NCBI RefSeq assembly: GCF_027579695.1
Contig: NC_083577.1
Coordinates: 55,190,283 to 55,254,282 of the forward strand
DNA from: Neoarius graeffei
Lineage: Eukaryota > Chordata > Actinopteri > Siluriformes > Ariidae
Direction: 5' to 3'
Length of the DNA stretch: 64,000 nucleotides
Positions 43,559 to 55,200 of this stretch are shown in pieces. The translations under genes and the position numbers were made by a program. The stretch's first letter is position 1, and each line of letters starts with the position of its first letter. The notes beneath the pieces were generated by a model, which did no database searches, was not told the origin of the DNA, and saw nothing but the letters and a program-made list of their open reading frames with translations.

Positions 43559-46500
43559 TCAGCTGATAATATTAGTGTGAATACTGTAAAAGACATCCTC
43601 CAGTAACAGAGAGTAGTTGATGGTTTTTACTGCAGGACCTACTGCTTCTCCCTTCCAGTCTTTTTTGAACTGCAAATAACAGCAGGTAAAATATAAATAG
43701 TGTAAATGTACAGAGAGGAGTACTGAGTTAATATCTCTTATTTTTTCAGTAATACACTTTTTAATTGGTCATTATTGGTTACAATGAGTGTGTAGTATGT
43801 GAGGCTTCCTGATAATAGATAAAGCATCAACAGTAAAATTCTTAAAGAGGTACTACACATTTAAACGTTTTTTTTTTAGCTTTAAACTAAATGATATAAC
43901 TGCACTGTGATGAAACACATCAATACTAGTGTTAATATTGACAAAATGACCATTTTTATTAAAAGAAATCTGCATTTTATGAGTTGGTAATAACTCAAAA
44001 TTCCATCTACTGGTTAAAATCATCTTGAGCCTTGTAAAACCAATGCTGACGTCAAGTCAACCATTTGGTAATTCTCTGGTACATTAAATTTTTATTTAAA
44101 AATGAATGTTAATGCCTGGCCACTTTCCTCAGGCCCTGCGCTTGAGAGGGAGTCTGTGAAACCATGCTCATTTTCAAATATGCCTCACACATCCAGGTTT
44201 CCCCCTCACCACCATGCATCCCCCCCAGCCCTTCCATGCCAGCCCTCACCGCTTCGCCCCCCTCCTTAGCTCTTCCCTACCCCCCACCTCTTTCAGCCCC
44301 TTGCCCAATTTTTAACATTTTGTATGCATTGGGTAGAGTTAGGCTCAGAGCTGGGGGTGAAATCACACTTGTATCTAAGATTCACTAGCACCAAGACGAA
44401 ACTGTAGATCGCTGAACTGGAAAGGTAAGCTTGACCACCATGAAGAATGGCAGTTACAACCCCAAGTCCCGAAAAAGTTGGGATACTGTGTAAAAAAAAA
44501 AAAAACATAATGTGACAATTTGCAAATCATGGAAACCCTATATTTCACTGAAAATAGTACAAAAAGACAACAACATATCAAATGTTGAAACTAAAATTTT
44601 ATTGTTTTTTGAAAAATATATGTTCATTTTGAATTTGATGTCAGCAACACGTTTCAGAAAAGTTGGGACAGGGGCAACAAAAGACAGAAAAAGTTGTGTA
44701 ATGCTAAAAAAACCCCAAAAACCAAAAACCAACAACTAATTTGGTTAATTGGCAACAGGTCACGAAAATGATTGGGTACAAAAAGAGCATCCCAGTGACC
44801 CTGAGTCTCTCAGAAGTAAAGTTGGGGAGGGGTTCACCGCTCTGTGAAAGACTGCATGAGCAAACAGTGCAGCAATTTAAGAATAACGTTCCTCAATGTA
44901 AACTTGCAAAGAATTTGGGGATCACATCATTGATGGCAGTGTTTCATAACCACTGGGCCGAGACCCATTAGTGGGCCGCGAAACACCATCTAGTGGGCAG
45001 CGAATTTTATTTTCAAGTTGAATTTAATTTTTTTACTCATCGTAGGGTACAATTGCTGGGTTGCATCCGATGTCACATCAGCCTCATTAACTACACTCCT
45101 ACACACTACAGCTTGCGATGCTTTGCGATGGGTTATCAATGAAAATGAGGCATTTTGGTGGCGATATACACGTGAGCTAAAAGTTGTGGTCACAACTGTG
45201 GTGAACACTTGACTGTCACGCCTTTGTGTGCTTGGGCCTGGTGCAGCTCGAGCGGCCGTGCACACTCACGGAGCGCATTGTGCGCATGCTTGGGACCCGG
45301 TCGTTACGGGAAACACCTGATACTGATTTGGGCGCAATCAGCACGGACAGATACAGAAGCTGTTTTCACAGAGGCTTTGCGAAGCATTATCACTCTCACA
45401 TTAGTTTCTAGCTATGTTTATAATGCTATTTAAATATTCGGTTTTGCTTTTGTAAATATCACGCCTGCTAATAAACTCTTCCTGCACTTAGATCTAGTGT
45501 TGCCACCTGTCCCGGTTTTTCCTGATTGTCCCGGATTTTCATGGTCTGTCCCGGAAAAAAAAAAAAAATCCGGGACACTGAATGTCCCGTTTTTTTGTAC
45601 ATGATGGGCAAAATGTGTATTTCAACTTGCGAGCCAGCTGAGAACTAGTTTGCTTTTCCATAGCTCGCCGTGCTAGGCGGAGCCACGTCATTACGTCGCT
45701 GAATACGTCACTTACGTCGCTGTATACGTCAGTTACGGCGCTACGTTTAAATAAACTTTGGCGCGAATATCAAAGCAAAAACAACACGAAAGAAGCAGCA
45801 GCAACAACAACAACAACAATAATAATAATAATAATAATGGATGACTTCGCGTTTGTACAGCTGCTGCTTCTTGTCGCTTAAAAATGGCGATCTTTCATGG
45901 TCTTGTTATTGTTGTTGGTCTTAACAACTCTGCCCCCCCGCTGACGTAAGCGGTTCTTTCCTCTGGCCCAGCAGAGAGTTGGTGCTAGCCTGGAACCGGC
46001 TTGGACTGATAAAAGAAACAGACTCTCTGTTGCAATGGTGAAGGCTGAGCTTCAAGTCAGGCTAAACTTTCAGTTGTCCTGTACTGAGTTCAAGACATTC
46101 ATTGAAAATCAGCCAGGACTCATAGCAGCAGCAAAGAAAAACACCAAATATAAATGGAAGATTAGGTAAGGTTTTGGTGAATTAAATGAAATAGTGTAGT
46201 GTAGTACATACTCCTGTATGTACTGTATGTGCCCAGTTATATCAGTTACAGTACATGTCCTCCTATTTATTTGTTTAGCCAAGAGCAGCAGAGGCACAGG
46301 CAAACACAAGCAAAGCACACACTACACTCTAAGCAATCAGGTAAGCTGTTTGACACTACACCTTACATTGTTACATTCAGGTATTCTTAGGTACAATGAA
46401 AAATTAATTATTTATTTTTATTCCACATAAGCAAACAAACAGAACTTAATTATGTATTCCCCTTTTACCTGTGCCCACTACTGCCCCCAGGTGTCCACAA

Positions 46501-49500
46501 CCAAAAACTGTTGGAAATAAACCAAAATAATGAAGCAATTATGTAAAGCATTATATTATGTAAAGCAATTAACTAAACAAATAACTAGCAAAAGCGTCAT
46601 TTTTACTAATTAGAGCAATACAATTTCAGCGTAGAAGGGCGATTTTTGTCTTGGGTTAGATGTGCGAAGGGCGTTGTTGCTTACAAGCAAAAAGGTCGAT
46701 TGGATGGTCGAAATGTCCAGGATTTTTGTCAGACACAGGTGGCAACCCTACTTAGATCCGTCTACTGCCGTCTATCTTGTAGTGTCCTGATCACCAGATC
46801 TTTCACCCAGCCACATATAAAATGTTGTATGCCTCCATGCTCTTCCAGGTTTTCATCTGCGTGTCCGTGTAGAATGATGTCTGCAGCACCAGGTAGTTTG
46901 AGATGTCAGGGAACTCAGTGGATGGATAATTTTCCAACTCATAGGAAAAATCCTTCTTTGTTAGCGTGTAAGGATCTAATCCCATTGAGTGGTTTCTATA
47001 TCCACTTCTTTTGAGTGTACTTCTGGGTTTTAATAACTTGCTTGTTCGCTGTACACAAACATGGCAATAAGTTCTTATGTTAATCGCCCAGACTCCACTT
47101 TTGGATCATTAATCCCTTTTGACCGAGAATGACCTGCATGCATGGTTTTATGTTGGCTTCTGGCACATCCATGCAGTTTTAAATACAATACCTACAATTA
47201 AAAACAGTTTGTTTTTATTGCATTTATTTAATTCATGGGCTCTCATCTGTAACAGGGAGTGATGTTGCATTCTGTTAATATACTTTACAAAAGATTATTA
47301 GATTCTAATAGAATAGATGAGCCAAAATAATTGGGGATCTTTTTTTAGTGGGCCCCGACTTGTAACAAGTATGAATAGGTGGGCCTCAAAGCAGAAAAGG
47401 TTGAGAACCCCTGATCTATGGTACATAATATCATTAAAAGATTCAGAGACTCTGGAGCAATCTCTGTATGTAAGAGACAAGGCTGAAAACTGACATTGGA
47501 TGCCTGTGATCTTCAGGCCCTCAGGCGACACCGCATTAAAAGCAGACACGAGTCTGTAGCGGAAATCACTGTATGGGCTCAGGAACACTTCAGAAAAGAC
47601 ATCGTCTGTGAACACAGTTCATTACTGCATCCACAAATGCAAGTTAAAAAAAATATAAAACAATATCCAGAAACGCCATTACCTTCTCTGGGTCTGAGCT
47701 CTTTTACGATGGACCGAAGCAAAGTGGAAAATTGTCCCGAGGTCTGACGAATGAAAAGTAGAAATTCTTTTTAGAAATCATGGACACAGTGCTCTCCAGG
47801 CTAAAGAGGAGAGGGACTGTCCGGCTTGTTATCAGTGCACAGTTCAAAAGCCAGCATCTGTAATGGTATGAGGGTGCATTAGTGCATATGGCACGGGTAG
47901 CTTGTACATCTGGGAAGGCATCATTAATGCTGAATGATATATACACATTTCAGAGCAATATGCTGCCAGCCAGACAAAATCTTTTTCAGGGAAGGCCTTC
48001 CTTCTTTCAGCAAGACAATGGCAAACCGCTTTCTGCACATATTAAAACTGCATGGCTCCATAGTAAGAGTCCGGGTGCTAAACTGGCCTGCCTGCAGTCC
48101 AGACCTGCCTCCCATTTAAAACATTTGGTGCATTATGAAGCACAAAATACAACAAAGGAGACCCAGAACTGTTGAGCAACTGAAATTGTATATCGGGCAA
48201 GAATGGGACAACATTTCTCTTTCAAAACTACAGCAATTGGTCTCCTCAATTCCCAAACGTTTACAGTGTTGTTAAAAGTAGATGTGATGCAACACAGTGG
48301 TAAACATCACCTGTCTCAGCTTTTCTGAAACGTGTTGCTGACATCAAATTCAAAATGAGCATATATTTAAAAATAAATAAATAAAAATGAAAATTTCTCA
48401 GTTCCAGCATTTTATATGTTGTCTTTGTACTATTTTCAATGAAATATAGGGTTTCCATGATTTGCAAATTATCGCATTCTGTTTTTATTTACAGTTTACA
48501 CAGTGTTGCAGCTTTTTTGAAATTGGGGCTGTAAATGAAATTAAGTTTATTAAAATGCACTAGGTAAGTTTACATTTAATAATGCACTGCAGCAATGACG
48601 TGAAGATGCCGAAGACAATGTCACTCCTCTTCTGTGCATCTGGAAAGCTCCTTGGTAAAGTGAGAGTATTTCACTAGTGTGTGGCCTTCTAGTGTAGGCT
48701 TAGGCAGCATAACAGAAAATGGCTGGAAAGTGACAGTGACAGGCTGTCAGCAAGTAACGCAAAGCAACAACATGCAAAGCAAGCAAAGAAAATCCTCTCA
48801 TCTGTCTATGTGTACCATAACACAATGTTAGAGTCAGAATTCTAAAACAGGGATTCCCAAAGTTTTTTCAGCCAGTGGCCTCTTTATAGGAACAGTCCAC
48901 CGTACTTCCATAATGAAATATGCTCTTATCTGAATTGAGACGAGCTGCTCCGTACCTCTCCGAGCTTTGCGCGACCTCCCAGTCAGTCAGACGCGCTGTC
49001 ACTCCTGTTTACTCCTGTTAGCAATGTAGCTAGGCTCAGCATGGCCAATGGTATTTTTTGGGGCTGTAGTTAGATGCGACCAAACTCTTCCGCGTTTTTC
49101 CTGTTTACATAGGTTTATATGACCAGTGATATGAAACAAGTTCAGTTACACAAATTGAAACGTAGCGATTTTCTATGCTATGGAAAGTCCGCACTATAAT
49201 GACAGGCGTACTAACACCTTCTGCGCGCTTCGACAGCGCATTGACACTGAGCTCCGTATCAATGCGCTGTCAATGCACGCAGAAGGTGTTAGTACGCCTG
49301 TCATTATAGTGCGGACTTTCCATAGCATAGAAAATCGCTACGTTTCAATTTGTGTAACTGAACTTGTTTCATGTCACTGGTCATATAAACCTATGTAAAC
49401 AGGAAAAACGCGGAAGAGTTTGGTCACATCTAACTACAGCCCCAAAAAATACCATTGGCCATGCTGAGCCTAGCTACATTGCTAACAGGAGTAAACAGGA

Positions 49501-52274
49501 GTGACAGCGCGTCTGACTGACTGGGAGGTCGCGCAAAGCTCGGAGAGGTACGGAGCAGCTCGTCTCAATTCAGATAAGAGCATATTTCATTATGGAAGTA
49601 CGGTGGACTGTTCCTTTAACTGTAAATCGATCCATGGACCCTCTCAATACAGATTTATTTTATGAACAACTGTTCAAAAGTTAACACATTATTCAAACTT
49701 GTACACTAATATTCTGGCCATATATTAGATCTATGGCCTAGGTCACAACTGCCCGTACGTGCTCCTACGGCCGGTCTACGTGCAAAAAACGCAAGAAACG
49801 CACGGAGGGCGCGCGTGTGACGTGCTGATTTTCGAGCCGTAGACTGGCCGCAGACCGGCCGCAGAGGTTCTTTGTCATGTCAAACAAACTCTATGGGCGC
49901 TTACGTTTTTTTCAGGTTGCAAGACAAACTTACGGCCAACGTGTGTCTTTCTCCACGAACAAAAAAAAACGCAGCGATTTGGGAAACGCCAAAAATTGCA
50001 CGGCCAAAAAATCGTACGTCCGGTTGTGACCTAGGCTTATAGAGTTTTTATTCCTGATCTTTCTGCTAATAGAACACCGGGTTCTGGTTTAAGTTGGTTT
50101 GATTTATTGGCCTACTCATTTCTGAGTACAGTAACTTGAGAAAAAAAAGGTTGTGATTGTCATCACTGTGACTAAAATAAATTAGGGACCCTCTAGCTAT
50201 GTTTCACAGGGGAGGCACTTTGAGAACCACTGCTCTAAAGTACCAAGCCTGTTTTCTGTCTGATTAAAGATAAAAACACAAAATAATCAAAAGCCCCATC
50301 TACTGGTGAAAACACCTAAACTCCCCCTTTTCTCCACTTATTTTGTGAACACTGAGGCAGATGGTTCTGCTTAGACCGTTATGCGGCATAGCACGCTAAA
50401 TTAAAGGGCTGCAATAAAAAGATTTCACTGGGTTTTTCTCAAGGCTGATTTGAATGAGGTGAGGCTTGGAGGTGCCTCTGTGGTAGGTTGAGAGCCAGAG
50501 ACTGGAACTTTGCCACCTGGCCCTCATTTCCAAACACACTCTCACTTTTTCGGCTTGGAGTGCGTGTGGCTGTGTCTGCTAATGATGGCAGACAAAGCTT
50601 CAAAGGAACACAGTGCAATGACTCAAAACTTTTTCCGTGTTTAACAAGTCATTGAAACATCAGCTTCTCCAGTTCCTTCAGCAGTATTAACTGGTGTTAA
50701 CTCACTTTCATGATAGCATCTGGTGGAAGTGGTGTGGAGGCACTCTCTCTCCAGTTGATCCCTGACAGGAATGCATGATAGTCCATCTTCCCAGACTCAT
50801 TCTCAAATCTGAACGTCAACATGAGGACAATAAAATGTGACACCTTTCAGGATAAAGATGTGTACATAAAATTTTTGGCTTAACAAAAAAAAAGCAAAAT
50901 AGCATGACTTACTTGTGCAGAAGGGCTCTCAAAAGGTCATCATCCAGTGGCAAGTGGAAGGCTTTACAGATAATTCTGGCCTTTTTGGTGGAAAGAGTCC
51001 CACTTCTTCAGCATAACAAAGAAAGGAATTGGGCAAAAAAGATTGGTAAAGATACTCAAGGTGGGTATGAGATTACAGTTACTTTTCCTATAAAAAGAGT
51101 GGATCAGAAATATCCAGATGTAGCCAATCATAAGTTCTTTACTCATTAGATATTCCAAAAAATTTAAAATAACTGGGTTTTCCAAAAAGACGCATGTACA
51201 TTAATCCACTGGTGTTCCCAGCCATCTATTTGCTACACGCCACAAGTCCAGGGAGATCATCTGGTTCCAATGCTTCACTTATACCACTGGAACTAATCAC
51301 AGTTCCTGAATGTGGAGCCGCAGGGTCTGCAGACTGATGCTGCTCTACCTCAAGCTTAGTGCTTGTGCCTGGGTGACCGTGCCTGGGTGACCATGTCTTT
51401 CAAGAAATGCACAGACATGCTTATTTCTGTATGAAAATATGCATTCATGCAACACCCTGCAAAACTTATATGCTCTTGTGATTATATTGATCATTTACTC
51501 ATGATGTGAGGTGAAAAATAACAGCTTGTGGTCAAGTTTTGAGTGAAGCATGAGTTAAATACATAACAAATGGTGACTTGACCAAGGGTCATGCTCCATC
51601 TCCTGGTTGTTGATGCAAAATGCAATGATGTGTAACAGAGCTCCTGTTATACCTGTCTCTGTCCTCGTGTGTGAAAACTTGCAGCATGTCTGAGAAACTC
51701 TCAAACTGTTTCTTCCTCAGGTGAGTCTGAGCGATGGCCAGCAGGAGGCCCACATCCAGCTCAGGCTGCTCCCTCACCGAGTAGGTACGGCCTAACGTCA
51801 TGATCTCATGCTCCGACAGCTGACTGTCCATATCTGCCAACAGAGACCTATAGGGACACACAGGCGCTTAGCTGCTGAATCACATGGAGCAGTGTCTGAC
51901 AAGAAATCCATGGAGAATATGCTGTGTTTTCACTTGTGTGTATTAGTGAAAACATGGACACATGCAGTCTGTGAAGCAAGTTGGATTGGACAAGAGTGTG
52001 TGATAGATCTTTCTGCTGTTTTAGAAATGTGCATTCCCTGCATACTTGTCTAGGTGCTTTATGTCATCATGCCAGCGAAGAAGGAAAAATATAAATGTTA
52101 ATGTGCTTATTCAATACATATTCCGAGTTTGGCTGCTTACCTGAAAGACTCATAAGGAATGAAGCCAGTGTTGCCTGAATCACTTAATGCCAAGAACTGT
52201 CTCATTTCCTTTTGCTTCTCTTCAGGAATTGATTTGAACTTGCTCAAAATGGTGTCAATGTTGGCCTTGGGGAA
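43559..52274 (-). CDS. efhc2: efhc2 exons 11-15: EF-hand region and C-terminus
   Basis: Exons 52141-52274, 51653-51847, 50913-51002 and 50706-50808 encode the EF-hand-like region. The loop [12 protein letters not shown] lacks acidic residues at positions 3, 5 and 12, so calcium binding is doubtful, as in human. A second helix-loop pair ends in the family hallmark [14 protein letters not shown]. The last exon, 43559-43669, lies 7.0 kb downstream; it starts in phase 0 (FKKDWKG) and ends HTNIIS then TGA, aligning with the human C-terminal stretch that ends LKDAFGLEEE. The donor at 50706 is gtgagttaa, so failure to splice gives a stop two codons later. Confidence 0.85.
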
Positions 52275-55200
52275 CTATGCAAGAATAATAACCAAAGCAT
52301 ATCTATGAATAACAGTAATTAAAGTATATTTCCCAGCTGCAAAGTATTATAAGTGATAAGGCTAAGCACAAGACAAAATGTAGCCTGAATAAGAATGAGC
52401 ATTATGTGCATTACCTCTTCTGCATGCTCTTCCATATAGTTGAAAACATATTCATCAGCATCCATTAATTGGAAAAGATGGTTGTTTATATTGATTCTGG
52501 CTCCCACATACAAGTCCTGAGCTTTGTAGTACCCCGACATCTCACTCTTAAAGAGCGTCTGTCCTGGCTTCTTCACACGTCTTCTCTCCAGGAATTTTCC
52601 TCCAATAATGCCTTCAGTATAATATACACATATTTGTATCAGTTTATTCTGCAACTGCATTACGAATTTGACAAGGGTTTAATTACAAAATGCAAAATAT
52701 ACTTTTTCATTAATTTTTTTGGTAATTAAGGATTTTTTTTTTCAAAAGGGCACCATTTCCTTTAAATTTATTTAATTGCAGGTATGTGTCAGCAGTTTAA
52801 CACATTTCTGTATAGAAAAAAAATGAAATAATGAATTGGAATAAAATTTTAAAGTCTCTTGCAGAAATAAATACGTCGCTGAATTAATTATATAAATAAT
52901 CTAAGTACAGAACAGTCAAGAATATCAGTATTGTTGGAATACTAATAACAATTTTAGGCAAGTAGACTTAAAAAAAATTGAGCTCAGTGGTTAGGTATAT
53001 GGGCGGCATGGTGGTGTAGTGGTTAGCACTGTCGCCTCACAGCAAGAAGGTCCTGGGTTATGTGAGTGTGAATGGTTGTTTGTCTCTATGTGTCAGCCCT
53101 GTGATGACCTGGCAACCTGTCCAGGCTGTACCCCACCTCTTGCCCATAGTCAGCTGGGATAGGCTCCAGCTTGCCTGTGACCCTGTACAGGATAAGCAGC
53201 TACAGATAATGGATGGATGGATGGTTAGGTTTATATTGTTGGAACTGTGTTGTGTATTTACTCCTCACATGAGGTCATAACCTTGGGCGGCACGGTGGTG
53301 TAAGTGGTTAGCACAGTCGCCTCACAGCAAGAAGGTTCTGGTTTCGAACCCAGCGGCTGACGAGAGCCTTTCTGTGTGGAGTTTGCATGTTCTCCCTGTG
53401 TCTGTGTGGGTTTCCTCCGGGTGCTCCGGTTTCCCCCACAGTTCAAAGACATGCGGTTAGGTTAATATGGGACGGCCTTGGGCTGAGGTGCCCTTGAGCT
53501 AACTCCCAACTGCTCCCCGGGTGCTGTTAGCATGGCTGCCCACTGCTCTGGGTATGTGTGTGTGTGTGTGTGTGTGTGTGCATGCGTGCTCATTGCTTGC
53601 ATGTGTGTGTTCACTGCTTCATATGGGTTAAATGCAGAGAGGAATTTCACAAGTGTGTGATGAATAAAGTTGCTGTTCTTCTTCCATTATCTCAAATTAT
53701 TAAAGATGCAATAACTCCACATCCTATCGAAAAACAATTGCTAGAGTCTGAAATAGTTTTTTCTGACCAAATTGATGTGAAGCTTGTTAAAAATATTGGA
53801 TGTGGTATGTATTATTGCATTATACATTATTATATAATGGGTGACATGGTGGTGTAGTGGTTAGCACTGTTGCCTCACAGCAAGAAGGTTCTGGGTTCGA
53901 GCCCAGCAGCTGGCAGGGACTTTTCTGTGTGGAGTTTGTATGTTCTCCCCGTGTCAGCATGGGTTTCCTCCAGGTGCTCTGGTTTCCCCCACAGTCCAAA
54001 GACATGCAGTTAGGTTAACGTGGGGCGGCCTTGGGCTGAAGTGCCCTTGAGCAAGGTACTTAACCCCTGACTGCTCCCCGGGCGCTGTAGTGTGGCTGCC
54101 TATTGCTCTGGGTGCGTGTGTTCACTGCTTCAGATGGGTTAAATGCAGAGGATGAATCTCATTGTGCTTGAAGTGTGCATGTGACAAATAAAGATTTCTT
54201 CTTCTTCTTCTTAATCTGGAAAAGTATATTTGTTTGGAATGTGACCAGACTTAATTAATACATACAGTATATGATAAAAAGATGGCGCCGCGGACGGTTG
54301 CCTCGGTACTTCGTTCTCTCATACTTTCTACATTTTTGTGTATTTGTTGTGTTTCTTGCGCTTCTTCTCTGGTCACATACTCCATAGAAGAACTCATAAA
54401 CATTGGAATAACCACCAGTAAAGTTTTTTCATTGGTTTTCATTGATCCAGAAAGTTTTCCAGAGCTACTTGTTGGAGGAGCAACAGCTCTCTATGGTCTC
54501 CGCCGAGGACGCCGGAGACACCGGGGGAAGCGAGCCAGCACGCTCGTCAGGTTAAGGCAGCAGGGGTTTTGCACTGCGCTCCTGTCTATTCACCTGGCTA
54601 ACGTCCGCTCTCTGGCCAACAAGATGGACGAACTGCTGCTCCTCAACACAATCAATACGGATTTTAACAGATCTGCTGCCTTGTGCTTCACCGAAACCTG
54701 GCTTGGTAAGCACATCCCGGACACTTCTCTCCACCTGCCTGGATTTCACCTGCACCGAGCGGACCGCGAAACAGAGCTCACGGGGAAAACAAGGGGAGGC
54801 GGAGTCTGCTTTTACATTAATGAAGGTTGGTGTACTGATGTCACGGTTCTAAACAAATCATGCAGTCCTCATCTGGAGACATTATTCATAAACTGCAAAC
54901 TGTTTTATGCTCCGCGAGAGTTTTCCTCGTTTATTCTGGTTGGGGTCTACACCCCTCCTCAGGCTTGTGTTACTGAGGCGTTACAACACCTGGCTGACCA
55001 GATAAACAACGTGGAGAAAAAACACCCGGACTCTTTGCTCATTATTTTGGGGGACTTTAACAGAGCAAACCTCAGCCATGAACTGCCAAAATATAAACAG
55101 CACATTAAGTGTCCCACCAGGGACACTAACACTCTGGACCATTGTTACACTGTTTTAAAGGACTCATATCACTCTGTCCCCTGTGCAGCCTTGGGATTAT

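Larger units (their letters stand above)
44457..48531 (+). mobile_element. Tc1/mariner-superfamily transposon in efhc2 intron, interrupted
   Basis: Ends CAACCCCAAGTCCCGAAAAA and, reversed, CAGCCCCAATTTCAAAAAAG with TA at 44455-44456 and 48532-48533; inverted repeats extend about 200 bp. The plus strand carries a decayed transposase, e.g. SFQQDNGKP-like near 48000 and [13 protein letters not shown] near 48075-48118. The early part is broken open by a hAT element. Confidence 0.85.
48848..50232. mobile_element. hAT-type element in efhc2 intron
   Basis: Ends CAGGGATTCCCAAAG and, reversed, CAGTGGTTCTCAAAG; the 8-bp duplication TTCTAAAA / CTCTAAAG has two mismatches. Much of its length is two later insertions, a foldback (48887-49615) and a MITE (49736-50036). 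Confidence 0.75.

Noticed and set aside
44164-44388. Proline/serine-rich frame on the plus strand
   Set aside because: Low-complexity CCCC/TCC-rich sequence in an efhc2 intron, no homologous domain recognised.
54282-54420. Hydrophobic N-terminus resembling a secreted host protein
   Set aside because: It is the start of the LINE polyprotein, in frame with the endonuclease.
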